A stretch of DNA of 16,151 bases from NCBI GenBank assembly GCA_018398765.1, contig JAHBMJ010005919.1, forward strand, positions 1 to 16,151. The letters are read 5' to 3'. Below are positions 1-8,530 of this stretch, one piece after another. Made by a program: the position numbers and the translations under genes. Below the pieces are notes generated by a model. That model was not told the DNA's origin and did not search any database. It saw only the letters and a list, made by a program, of their open reading frames with translations. This stretch comes from Chromera velia. Lineage: Eukaryota > Sar > Chromeraceae. The first letter of the stretch is position 1; every line of letters starts with the position of its first letter.

Positions 1-1285
1 GCTAGTTAGATAAGAGAGGAAACAACATAGATAGCCCATCAGGTTGCTTAGCAGTCTAAGAAAGCCTGTAAAGGGAAAACTGCATCCAGCATCAGACTGG
101 TTGCCTCCCCAACACTTCAAAATATTGCTCCTTGTGGCAAAGCTAGGGCATTCTCCAGTTTCTAACTCTTTTAGCTACAGTCATAAATCTGGCCTCCAGA
201 CTTGAGGTCCTCAAAGTGAGACCGACCGTCCATATGCCTGTATACATAAGCACTCATGAGCAGATCCGCTAACCTGACACACCCTGAAGCCTTTTAACCA
301 TTCAGATCCATCCTGCTCTGCCCGTTTAAGACCAGAAAGCTTAGTTCCAAAAGCTCTTACTGGTTCCGTATCTGTAGCCTGACTTCTAAGATCCAATCTG
401 CATCATGCCCCTGCTCCTTTTCCAGCAGCCTTCATGAGGGTCTCAATCAATCCAGCACTCCTGCCACTGACGTTCCGTCAAACAGATATGGACAGGTAGA
501 TGATACTCACTTGCACGGACCCGGCTGACACGAATCTATCAGCTAGAAGTCTAGCTTTGCAACCGATAGGAAGGTCCTGACACACACATTCACCTCCAGA
601 CCAGACTGAATTCAAACTTGTTATGCAACTGACTGTGTTGCTCTCCCACAGTTGATTTTATCATCCAAAGAGCATCGTCTTGTCTGGTTTGAGAGGCCTT
701 GCAACTGTCAACGTAGAGGGAATTCGGTATGCAGGAGCGTCCATATAGGAAGTTTGGGGGACAGCATGGGATAGCCAGCTGGGCTGCCTCAGGCTGGTTC
801 AGTCTGCATGACTGCTGAACAGAAGAACGGGCCCCCCAAACGCAACCAACTAAAAAGATAGCACAGAATCTGATCCAAAGAAGCCAAGAAAAACTCAACT
901 CATAAGCATTCAAACAAGCCTATTTTTGATCCTGGAGGTGGCTTGTACGTCAAAAAAAGAGGAAGCAGACTCTTTGGCGGATGCTCCCAACTATGGCTGA
1001 AAACTTCAGTGAAAAGCCGATTTTGAGCTGCAAGTAAAGCCGAATAGTTGAAGCTGGTCCCGATCCCATGCGGGCCGGGCGTATATCCCGGCCCATGTAT
1101 ACGCACGTCCCCAACCGGCTCCATCCATGTTGTACGCACGAACTAAATTGAATTTCAACGATCTTTCAACCTGTTCTCTATCTGTGTGCCTTCCAGAACG
1201 GTCCAACAGCGCATTGCTGGTCCTTTCTCGACTTCACTGTGCTTATTACTCGACTAGCAGTGTTCTCAGAAACCCTTCTCTTACC
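1..1285. other. Region with no supportable gene
   Basis: Short open frames occur on the minus strand (for example 590-913 and 900-1139), but none shows a recognisable domain, a repeated family pattern or convincing splice signals. The only structure I can point to is a GC-rich hairpin at 1067-1097, listed separately. A 5' or 3' end of a gene lying mostly outside the window cannot be excluded. Confidence 0.5.
1067..1097. repeat. GC-rich inverted repeat (hairpin)
   Basis: GGGCCGGG at 1072-1079 is the perfect complement of CCCGGCCC at 1087-1094, around the 7-base loop CGTATAT. CATG on both sides extends the stem with one bulged base. No gene end adjoins it, so no role is assigned. Confidence 0.6.
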
Positions 1286-1528
1286 GCTTGAAGTGTTTCC
1301 TTCAGTTTCCACAGCTGTGCAACGCTGTGCAACTCTATCCCTGGGGTGGGCAGATTATTGCCAGGATTGGTCCGATCTCGGCAATAATCTTGAGGTTTAC
1401 GGAAACTGAAGGAACAGCTACAAGGCCTTGCACATGGACTACTGGGGGTGCCAGAAGCTCTTCGTTCGCCGCTGGAAGTGTTTCCTTCGGTTTCTGCCGC
1501 TGTGCTACTTCATCCCTCGCGTTGGGAG

Positions 1529-1563
1529 ATTATTGTCAGGATTGGTCCAATCTTGACAATAAT
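1529..1563. repeat. 35-bp near-perfect palindrome inside foldback unit 2
   Basis: ATTATTGTCA, G, GATTGG, T, CCAATC, T, TGACAATAAT read in order. Both stem segments (10 and 6 bp) pair perfectly, with one G/T mismatch pair and a one-base centre. It is the best-preserved of the four inner palindromes in the array. Confidence 0.9.
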
Positions 1564-1857
1564 CTTGAGGTTTGCAGAAACTGAAGGAACAGCTGCAGGG
1601 CTTTGCACATGGACTACTGGAGGTGCCAGAAGCTCTTCGTTCTCCGCTTGCAGTGTTTCCTTCGGTTTCCGCACCCAAAGGACAATACTTGAGGTCTGTC
1701 TGGTCGCTTGACTTATTATCAGACTTCGTCCGATCTGTGACAATAATTTTTGGGGGGGTCCGGCTCCTCTGTATTTTCGCTGTTCTTCTCTGCTTGTTTG
1801 AGTGTTTTGTAGCTAGTTTTCTATGGCGGGGGTAGCGGGTCAACAATGACGTCCTGA

Positions 1858-1893
1858 ATTATTGTCAAAGTTTGGCGGATCTCTGACAATAAT
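1858..1893. repeat. Solitary inner palindrome, fourth copy
   Basis: ATTATTGTCA at 1858-1867 and TGACAATAAT at 1884-1893 are perfect complements around a 16-base centre containing GGCGGATCTC. The TTCCTTCAGTTTCC outer arms are absent. It matches the inner arms of the array just upstream, so it appears to be an isolated core of the same element. Confidence 0.8.
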
Positions 1894-2159
1894 TTGGCTG
1901 TACGAACAGCAAAGGAATATTGTCCAGCACCAGAAGTGTGGCCACCCTGCATGGATCATTTCTGATAGGAAACGTCCTCGGCAAGACGTAAAAAGGCCGG
2001 GTAAGCCGAGGAGGCAGAAGAAGGATGGACCGGGGGAATTGGTATATTGGTATGGACTTTTGCTAATCCTGTGTGTATCGTATACACTGCTTCATTGCCT
2101 ACAGGCCGGGAGGGTCTTTGTTTTGTCACCTGTGAGCTTGCTGCCGTGTGGCTCCTGGG

Positions 2160-3125
2160 GAGTCTCCTTCGCTTTTCTTCCTTTCTTTCTTCCTACCTTC
2201 CTCCGGACCTTCCTCTCTCTCTCTTCCTTCCACCAGCCTTCCACGCCCTCTAACCCTTCCACCTTTCCTGGATCACCCTTCCTCTCTCGCCCCATCCCTC
2301 CTTTGCTCCCTCCCTTCCTTCATCGCTCCCTTGCACTTTTTTCTCCTTCCTTCCTGCCTTAATTCCTTCCTTCCTTCCTTCCTTCCCTTCTCCTTTTTTT
2401 CTTCCGCCCTTCCTTCCTCCCACCCTTCCTTCTGTCTGTCCTTCTACCCTTTTTCCGCCTTCTTCCCTTCCTCCCTGCCACCCTTCCTTCCTTTCTTCCT
2501 CTTTTCCTCCTTCAGCTTCCTTTATTCCTTTTTTCATTCCTTCCTTCCTTACTCTCTTGCTCAGTCTTTCTGCCTTTGTACCTCCCTTTCTGCCTTACTC
2601 CCTGCCTGTCTGTCTCCGTGGATCACTCCCTTTTTTACCCTTCCTTCGTACCCTTCTTTTGATCCGACTCTCCACCTTTTTCCTTTCTCTCACTCTCTGA
2701 TCGTTTCCCTCTTTGCTCTTAAAGAAACCATTTCCCCCTTTTCAGTCATTTCCCCCTTTTCACTCTCCGGCCGTCTCCGTCTTTTTTCTTTCTCTCCTCT
2801 GTTTCGTCAGCTTCGTATGCTAAAGGTCCCTGCTTTGCCCCTTTTGCCTCTTTTCTGTTTCTATCTTTTTCTGTCTCACTGACAGGCTCTCTATATGTGT
2901 CAGAAGGCCCCTCTCTTCTCCTTTTCATCTTGTTAATCTATCTTTCTTTCCATTCTTTTATTCATCCATCCATCCGTCTCCCCATCCAGTGGAACCCCCC
3001 CAACCCTTTCTTTGATTCGCTCCTTTCTTTGCTTATACCCTGCTGTTTTTCTCTTCGTCATTCTCTTTTTTCCCCATTTCTTTCTTTGTTCTGTTTGCCG
3101 ATTTTTGTTTCTCTCCCGTCGCCAT
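2160..3125. repeat. Kilobase polypyrimidine / polypurine tract
   Basis: The + strand is overwhelmingly C and T, built from degenerate CCTT and TCCCTT runs. A clean (TTCC)n stretch lies near 2365-2392. No unit length holds across the tract. Long open frames result (2148-2882 +, 2250-2537 -), but they are Ser/Leu/Pro/Phe or Arg/Lys/Glu/Gly runs dictated by the composition, so I do not call them genes. Confidence 0.85.
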
Positions 3126-4284
3126 GCAGCCATGTTTGATTGCCCTTCTCGTTCTTCCTTAATTTTTTGGCTGCTTATCGGAGGAACAGCCTTAAGTAAG
3201 ATCGAGATAACAACGGCGCCTGGGAATGCTTTCGATATGCTCACATATTTAAACAGCACATTGAAGTGATGCAGAAGCAACGTTGTAAGTCAATCTATTG
3301 ATTAGGCCTCTCTAATATGAGTCTCTTAGTATGCTTCTAAGTTAAGGTTGTCAAAACACTTAGTGACTTTGTAATCTAGCTTATGATCCTTCATTTTATT
3401 TTTACCGTCGTTTATATCTACAGATAAGTCTACATCTAGGTCGATATATTGATTTATGTAATCGATTTACTGCATGAGATTGATTAAAGCGTTCCAATAT
3501 CTTCTTTTATGACACTTCAAATTTTACATAATTTTTTATTCATAATTAAATTCATAATTTTTCATCTAGTTTTTTATCTAGCTGTTTGTTGACTCAGACT
3601 CGACTGTGTGATCCAGAGTTATGAGCTAGTGCTAGACAGTATCAACAATCAATCAACTAGTGAATTAAGTATATGAGATTAATTTTTTAAAAAATGAATG
3701 ATTATTCCAATTTTTTAAATACGATTTTTAACAACAAAACATCTATATAATATTATCATTGGGGAAGAAACATTTAAGACCTGATTATCGTTGGTTCAGA
3801 AGTTTTAATCAGAACTTGATTTCGATCAATATATGAATTTACCATGCATACCAAGCTGTGTTACCTACAACTAGATCAAATTTTACTCCCAAAGTGACTC
3901 GAATTAAGTGTTTTTTCTTCTATGAAAGAATTGTATCTAGTATTATATATATTTAGGTCCGACTTGAGGGCAAAAGTCCATTTATGAAGGCACAAGCCTC
4001 ACTGCTCATTAATCACTTTTACTGCAGCTTATTTCTCAAGCAGCGGTAGAGTAGAACTTGGAAAACAATGAAAAGAGGGAAGGAGCAGGGCAAAAACTTT
4101 TTAAAATTTTTCCCGTTGGCAAAGGCTACCCTTTGACGGTAGAGAACAACTTCAAAGAGACCCCCCCCATTAATTTGCCCCTCATTTTCTCAACCTTCTT
4201 TTCTTCCTTTCCTTTCATGCACTTGCCCCCCCCTTTTTTTTCCCTTCTTATTTGTATACAAAGAATCAATTATAAAAGGATCGC
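3126..4284. other. Gene-free, largely AT-rich stretch
   Basis: From about 3290 to 4050 the sequence is visibly AT-rich, with runs such as TTTTTTAAAAAA near 3680-3695, and stops in every frame. It contrasts with the GC-richer flanks. From 4150 to 4250 there is a short pyrimidine tract with homopolymers of C and T. I see no gene, RNA or transposon terminus here. The last part may hold the 3' untranslated end of the LINE fragment that follows on the minus strand. Confidence 0.5.
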
Positions 4285-4962
4285 TTAGTTTGCGCCCTCC
4301 GAGTCGAAAGACCCGGAGAACGCTGTGACCTCCTTACCGAGAAGGTACTCAGGCTGGAAGGGCCCTCTGGTTCCCCTCCTACTGTGAATTGAACAAAGAA
4401 CATTTGTGGCAACGAAACACTGTAGCGTGCAGGAAAGAACTTTATAATACCGGTCCATCAGCCTTGTCTGCACTGCCTCGTCTCCCTCTCCTCCCCTCAC
4501 TCTTCTGGCCCCCAACTTCGCTATCTCTTTCAAAAAACGAATTGTCCCCTCTCCTGGTCTCCCATATGTCTCAAACACAAGAAGAACAAACCGAAATCCG
4601 ATTTCATGACAGATCTCACCGTACCTGTCGTTTTTGACCTTTTCCATCGCCTTTGCTGCCGACCCTGCTGTTTTTGCGAATCTTTGCAGGCGGTTGGTAT
4701 TAATTGAGAATGGATGGGTCACTGCGACGTCTCCTAGTATGGTGTCTCCTGATGGAAGACCTGCAAGGAAATCGGGACGTTTCTGTCTTTCATTGACGAG
4801 ACGGGTGGGAGTAGACAAGCTTAGCTGTCCGAAGGTTGGCTCTCTTGTTATATAGCAATGACGGAGCCCCTGCAAAAGAGAGCAGAATGCATCTTTCATC
4901 TGTTTATGTCTCCACCATACCCCCCCCCCCTGTGCCACAAGTCTGTGTATGCTGGCCCTCAT
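4285..4962 (-). pseudogene. LINE polyprotein fragment: restriction-like endonuclease domain
   Basis: The true homology begins at about 4930, just after the G run, with GGGVWWRH; the codons before it are out-of-frame read-in. The PD-(D/E)XK-type signature of RLE LINEs is intact: R62-P63-D64, then 13 residues, then D78, matching the described K/R-PD-x12-14-D/E motif. It is followed by K104/K108/K110 and Y114 in the usual downstream lysine-tyrosine block, then GFRF and ETYG (residues 131-134). The domain would nick the target DNA for target-primed reverse transcription. The end of the frame at 4285 is probably close to the natural C terminus. The catalytic residues survive although the polyprotein is broken, which suggests a fairly young insertion. 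Confidence 0.75.
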
Positions 4963-5389
4963 GGTCTAGCGTAGCCCCACAAGCACAGATCGGGTTCCGT
5001 TTGATTTCTGGGATGGGAAGACCCAGATGGACATGAACAGCGGTGGTGAAAAGCGTGGGGGAAATTTTTGTCCATCCAGAGGACGGCATCACAGTGAGCC
5101 AAGCTGAAGCCCCTGTGCCTGAACAAGACTTCAAACATGCCTTCCCTGGAGGGGACAGCGCATTCAGAAGTTGTTCTCTACGAACAAGGTGGAGGGCTTC
5201 AATCATCAAGTGCTGCATCTCCCCCCTCTCATAAATTAGGAAATCATCAATTCTCTCTCCCCACTCACTTTGCAACACCCGGGGAATGTGGTTCTGTCCG
5301 AGTTCCCTCTGCACCCCCCCTCTGCAGTCCGTATATGCCTGTGCCACTCTTTTCACCCAGATACAGGACTGGAGAGACACTAAAGTCAC
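4904..5389 (-). pseudogene. LINE polyprotein fragment: linker and zinc knuckle
   Basis: The frame of 161 codons opens at a GTG and carries GTGASAWL at residues 91-98. A region around residues 110-130 resembles the TxxFxxAxxxxLGLPIP pattern that precedes the knuckle in this family. The knuckle follows: C135, C137, H147, C151, spaced CxC-x9-HxxxC. In RLE-bearing LINEs this segment links the reverse transcriptase thumb to the endonuclease and is thought to help bind nucleic acid. The frame stops at 4904, shortly after a run of 11 C on the + strand (4920-4930). With one G fewer on the coding strand it would continue into the endonuclease frame. No start codon of its own is expected, since this is an internal piece. 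Confidence 0.75.
4920..4930 (-). other. Homopolymer frameshift site in the LINE
   Basis: Eleven consecutive C on the + strand (G on the coding strand) lie exactly where the two LINE frames must be joined. Ten G would join the knuckle and endonuclease frames. It may be slippage in replication, a sequencing indel, or less likely a recoding site. Confidence 0.7.
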
Positions 5390-5424
5390 AGGCCCCCGCG
5401 CGCGGAGAGACTAGTGTTCAACGC

Positions 5425-5643
5425 ATGGCCCGGAAAGCGTAGCTAAGGGGCACTTATACAAAGAGTTGAGGTGGCAGCACGCGCGCGTGTGTTGAGAATT
5501 TACGATTGGAAACTCTGACGCACGCAGATGCATGTCCCGCAAATATTAATAGAACTGCATGAGGGGGCACTTTATACAACATGAATGGCGGTCAGAACAA
5601 AGTTAATTCCGCTTTCCGGGCCATTCGCACGGAGTGCGTCAGA
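5425..5643. repeat. Interleaved inverted repeats
   Basis: ATGGCCCGGAAAGCG at 5425-5439 has its perfect 15-bp complement at 5610-5624. TCTGACGCAC at 5514-5523 has its perfect complement at 5634-5643. The pairs interlock (A B A' B') rather than nest. A near-direct repeat, GGGGCACTTATACAA at 5447-5461 and GGGGCACTTTATACAA near 5564-5579, lies in the same interval. This may be a small decayed element or rearranged duplication; no family was recognised. Confidence 0.6.
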
Positions 5644-5708
5644 TGCAATTAGAGGTCAGACAAAATTATGAACATGCAGGAAAAAGGCGGTCGCATGGTG
5701 AGCAATCA

Positions 5709-5724
5709 ATGCATGCGCATGCAT
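5709..5724. promoter_or_regulatory. 16-bp palindrome with TGCATGC cores, possible factor site
   Basis: ATGCATGCGCATGCAT is a perfect palindrome about 290 bp upstream of the EF-Tu-like gene. Other TGCAT/GCATG words lie around it (for example near 5528, 5554, 5672 and 5763). In apicomplexans, AP2-domain factors bind TGCATGCA-like sites. Whether that applies here depends on the organism and is inference. Confidence 0.35.
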
Positions 5725-6013
5725 ACAGCAGCATTGACAACCAACGATAGTTAACGAGCAGACATGCAGAATCCTCTTTTCACAGTCACACTCCAGTGGC
5801 AGAGAGCTGCACTTCACCCCTCGTCGTTGAAAGACTCACAGATGTTCATGGGTCCGGACCCAATCTGACAGCGATCCGCGGCTGTCCATTTACGTCTCCT
5901 TAATTTGTCTACAGCGCTCTCAAGGCTTCTCGCACCTACTTTTTTTCAATCACTGGCTTCTCAATCGTTTATTTTCTGCATTCTTTTGCGCTGTCTGTGA
6001 CTGGCCAAAGCGT

Positions 6014-6637
6014 ATGGGTTGTGGCGCCTCCTCACTGCAAGAACAGAAAGGAAGAATCGTCGTTGAGCACCAGACCTTCACAGCACCCCCAACCGCAAAG
6101 ATGTCCAAAGCAAGGAAGCAGGTGGTTCTCTTGGGGCAGAGCGAGCACGGAAAGTCTTCCCTCAGCATGGTGCTTGCAAAGGAAGGCCGGGCTGAGGCAA
6201 AGACCTGGGGAGACCTGGCTCCACAGCCGTGCGAGGTGGAGTGCGAGGGAGAGGAGGCAGTCCTGGTGCTGAAGGACATGCCAGCCAGCAAAATCGCTGA
6301 GGACCTTTCGGGAGGTCCAGACGTGTGCGCCTTGTTGGTGATTTCTGTCCTGGAGGGGCCTAGAGATGAGACGATGTACCACATCAACATGGCCAAGGGG
6401 AAGGGTATAGAGCGGCTGGTGGTGTTTGTAAGCAAGTGCGACCTGGAGACAGACTCGATGCTTCAGGAGCTGGTGAAAGACGAGGCGTTTGGAGTGCTGG
6501 TGGATGCGGGGTTTTCGGAGGAGACGGCGTTTGTGTTTGGGTCTGCACTGAAGGCAATAGAGGGAGACGTGGGGGAGCTTGGAGAGGAGGCAATCAAGAA
6601 GCTGGTGGCAGAGTTGGAGGGGGTATGCGTGAAGTGA
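6014..6637 (+). CDS. EF-Tu-like single-domain GTPase with N-myristoylation signal
   Basis: An uninterrupted frame of 207 codons. Residues 30-186 follow the bacterial-type elongation factor Tu G domain. The P-loop GQSEHGKS (41-48) matches GHVDHGKT. DMPAS (88-92) stands where EF-Tu has DCPGH. VVFVSKCD (136-143) matches the NKCD region, and GSALKAIEGD (176-185) matches the G5 segment almost perfectly. The start is supported by MGCGASS: Gly2, Ser6 and Cys3 form a typical myristoylation/palmitoylation signal. Met30-Ser-Lys resembles the start of EF-Tu itself, so the first 29 residues look like an added membrane-targeting leader. EF-Tu is about 394 residues long. Here domains 2 and 3 are absent, and the P-loop-to-G3 distance is about 41 residues against about 55, so switch I with RGITI is lost. 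The DCPGH histidine is Ser92 and the G4 Asn is Ser140. Nucleotide binding is plausible, but tRNA delivery is not. Duplicated organellar EF-Tu is the likely source (inference). Confidence 0.85.
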   Translation: MGCGASSLQEQKGRIVVEHQTFTAPPTAKMSKARKQVVLLGQSEHGKSSLSMVLAKEGRAEAKTWGDLAPQPCEVECEGEEAVLVLKDMPASKIAEDLSGGPDVCALLVISVLEGPRDETMYHINMAKGKGIERLVVFVSKCDLETDSMLQELVKDEAFGVLVDAGFSEETAFVFGSALKAIEGDVGELGEEAIKKLVAELEGVCVK

Positions 6638-6741
6638 AGGAGGCAAGATTGCGGACATTTATCTTCATACGCAGAGCTTGCAGAGGAGGCAATCAAGAAG
6701 CTGGTGGCAGAGTTGGAGGGGGTGTGCATGAAGTGAAGGAA
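6575..6741 (+). repeat. Tandem duplication of the gene's 3' end including its stop codon
   Basis: 6575-6642 recurs at 6674-6741 with about five mismatches, at an offset of exactly 99 bp. Each copy contains the codons for EEAIKKLVAELEG and ends in AAG TGA. The first copy is the C terminus of the EF-Tu-like protein (stop 6635-6637). The second lies in the same frame, with its own stop at 6734-6736 and no stop between. Differences within the codons are one synonymous and two conservative replacements. Confidence 0.9.
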
Positions 6742-7330
6742 GCGAAGGGAGAGGAAGCTGCCTTAAGTACGTTGAGGAGAGCAATGTGTCGTGCATGCAG
6801 TCAATGGGAGGATTAAGAGAATGAACTTAGTCCTCCAGTGGAGTGGAGACGGCGCCAGTGCGAAAAGGGTGGCCCTGGACCACCATTTCCGCCGACACTT
6901 GCGGTAGCCTCTCTCCATTCTCAGTAGCGTCAATCAACTCAGATTCAACTAGCTCGAGAATCAGGAGAAATCACGAGCGGGAAAGTAAACAAAGACGTCC
7001 AGCCATGTTCTCCTTCTCGTTTCCTTTGCTCGACTTTGCCCAGACTTATACAGACTTGCAGTCAAAGTTAAGCATAGTCATAAGCACCAAGAGCGTTTGT
7101 ATGAATTTCTTTATGAAGGGTAAAGCGAATGTTAAGTACTTTTGTTTGAATTGTTTTTGCTCGTTTTTGCCACTTTGGAAAGTTCAATGGAAACTGCACT
7201 TGGGGGACTTTGCGAGGCTACTAGTACCACCAGCCTGATACCAGGTCAACCTCGGTAGATTTAGAGATCATTGGCGGTATTGCCAGCACTGATTTTGCGA
7301 GCGCCTCTAGGAGCGCCTTCAAAAGCTTTT
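6742..7330. other. Downstream region, no supportable gene
   Basis: Open frames such as 6843-7238 (+) show no recognisable domain and drift into Phe/Leu/Lys runs. The sequence becomes progressively more AT-rich. A 3' untranslated region of the EF-Tu-like gene is expected in the first part; no clear polyadenylation signal was identified. Confidence 0.4.
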
Positions 7331-8530
7331 CTTTATTCCATGTGAATAAATATAAAACGTACAAACTTGCATATTATATAATATCTTAGTAATGTCATGC
7401 ATGCCATAGTTGGCCCTGAGGTTAGCCAGAGTCAGCCGCGCCTTAGTAACGCCTAGTTATCTGAATTAATATTAACCATTGAAGTTCTAGCTTAAGTCTA
7501 ATAACACAGACTAATATACTAGCATATGAACTTCAATGATTGAGTCAGACCACTAGTCACTGTAGTCAGACCCACTGGCACTGAAACATCTAAAATGAAA
7601 GTTATTCGAAAACAGTTCAAGTTACTGTTGAACTACTACTTCTAGTACTACTTAGTACTACTTAGTAACTAGCTTAGTAATGGTTAAAAGTTAATTAGTT
7701 AGTTAATTATCAATGTATGAATGAATGAATGAATAATTGGGGGTTAATTTCCCGGTTAAATCCTAGATCCAGCAATGCCAGACCCCAAGCCATTAACAAG
7801 ACTTTGAGGACAACCCCATGTCATGTAAAACGCTCATACACTCATGATCAACCTAGGTTCCATGGGGCATTTGAAGGCTTGCAAGACTAGGCGGCCCCTT
7901 CGCTTTAGTCTTGAGCACGCACGCCAGACGGAGGTACCCAGTCCTCGGAAAAGACAAAACCTGCATAGCACACAACAAACCAACCTTTCCACCTGCCTTC
8001 TCCCCGACAAAAGCAAGACACCCGACGGGACCATTTGTTTGGAACCTATGGAAGGCTAAGAACAAAAGAAGACATGCTCGGGCGGCGCCCCCTCTGTCCA
8101 AAGCCTCCCCTCCAACCAATACCCCACTTTTGTTTGTTTCGATCAAGAGCTAGTAAACTTGCTGTCCGAAGTTTAACCTCAGACCTGAAACCCCAGCCCC
8201 CTTGACTGAAGATTGGTAGAAATCTACAGGAAAGAAAATGACAAGATACGAGAGTTACCAACCTTCTTCTCCTGTCTGCCCCTCCTGTCCCCATGTAGAC
8301 AATTAACTTACAAAACTCTTTGACCTCATTTTCAAGTTGAACCTAGAGTTTAACTCATATACACTTGAAAACTTGAATTTTAAACTTACAGTGTTCTAGT
8401 ATTTCACTAAACTTATTATTAGATTCATTACTCATTATATATGATCTTAAATGCTCATTGCTCACACACACTGGCATGTCTGAAAAAAAAAGTATATTTG
8501 TGTTACTACGAGAGCCAAAGAGTGGTAAAG
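7331..8530. other. AT-rich to mixed gene-free stretch
   Basis: 7331-7760 is AT-rich with small repeats: a 10-bp CTTAGTACTA-type tandem at 7641-7680 and an (AATG)n run near 7716-7735. 7840-8300 is less AT-rich and has short overlapping open frames on both strands, none with a recognisable family or splice pattern. 8300-8530 is AT-rich again. No gene is supported. Confidence 0.4.
7477..7538. repeat. Imperfect 62-bp inverted repeat
   Basis: CATTGAAGTTC at 7477-7487 is the perfect complement of GAACTTCAATG at 7528-7538. A second short pair (AGTCT / AGACT) lies inside, so the segment can fold into an interrupted hairpin. It may be a decayed MITE; no target duplication was seen. Confidence 0.6.

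Larger units (their letters stand above)
1290..1895. repeat. Tandem array of foldback (nested palindromic) repeats
   Basis: Two full units and two partial ones are visible. Unit 1 has perfect 14-bp outer arms, TTCCTTCAGTTTCC at 1297-1310 and its complement at 1401-1414. These enclose 9-bp inner arms at 1354-1362 and 1380-1388 (ATTATTGCC / GGCAATAAT). Unit 2 repeats this with outer arms 1482-1494 / 1577-1589 and inner arms 1529-1538 / 1554-1563. Unit 3 starts at 1656 and has lost its middle: the left arm runs into a GACAATACTTGAGG remnant at 1681, followed by a degenerate palindrome at 1714-1747. A fourth inner palindrome lies at 1858-1893. The unit period is 175 bp, or 185 bp where a 10-bp GCTGTGCAAC duplication sits in unit 1. 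The open frames across the array follow from the repeat and are not taken as coding. It could be a MITE or foldback-type element; the family was not recognised. Confidence 0.85.
4285..5410 (-). mobile_element. 5'-truncated LINE (non-LTR retrotransposon), 3' end with restriction-like endonuclease
   Basis: Read on the minus strand, two overlapping frames give the C-terminal part of a non-LTR retrotransposon polyprotein. First comes a linker with a GTGASAWL motif, then a CxC...HxxxC zinc knuckle, then a restriction-like endonuclease of the R2/CRE/NeSL type. The reverse transcriptase core is not present. The open frame begins just after an in-frame TAG near 5411, and nothing upstream resembles the fingers or palm motifs. 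Loss of the 5' part is what target-primed reverse transcription commonly leaves. No poly(A) tail or target-site duplication was identified, so the termini are approximate. It is a dead copy unless it can be trans-mobilised. Confidence 0.75.
5411..6013. other. Upstream region of the EF-Tu-like gene
   Basis: Apart from the inverted repeats and the palindrome listed separately, this stretch contains no supportable coding region. The last 75 bases before the start codon are pyrimidine-rich on the + strand. No stop lies immediately upstream in the frame of the gene, so a 5' exon or short untranslated leader cannot be distinguished. No convincing TATA box is visible. Confidence 0.45.

Noticed and set aside
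590-913. 107-codon minus-strand frame with several cysteines
   Set aside because: Possible small protein, but no recognised pattern, no repeat of the cysteine spacing and no support from neighbours.
1448-1846. Open frames within the foldback array
   Set aside because: They follow the repeat units, change frame between copies and show no family resemblance.
2148-2882. Long open frame of 244 codons in the pyrimidine tract
   Set aside because: The product is a Ser/Leu/Pro/Phe run forced by the CCTT composition. All frames are similarly open and there is no domain.
6032-6658. 208-codon minus-strand frame opposite the EF-Tu-like gene
   Set aside because: The + strand frame has clear EF-Tu motifs and a myristoylation start. 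The antisense product (Leu/His/Gln-rich) has none and is a shadow.
7853-8146. Overlapping open frames on both strands in 7840-8300
   Set aside because: No domain, no splice partner and unremarkable composition; chance frames are the simplest reading.
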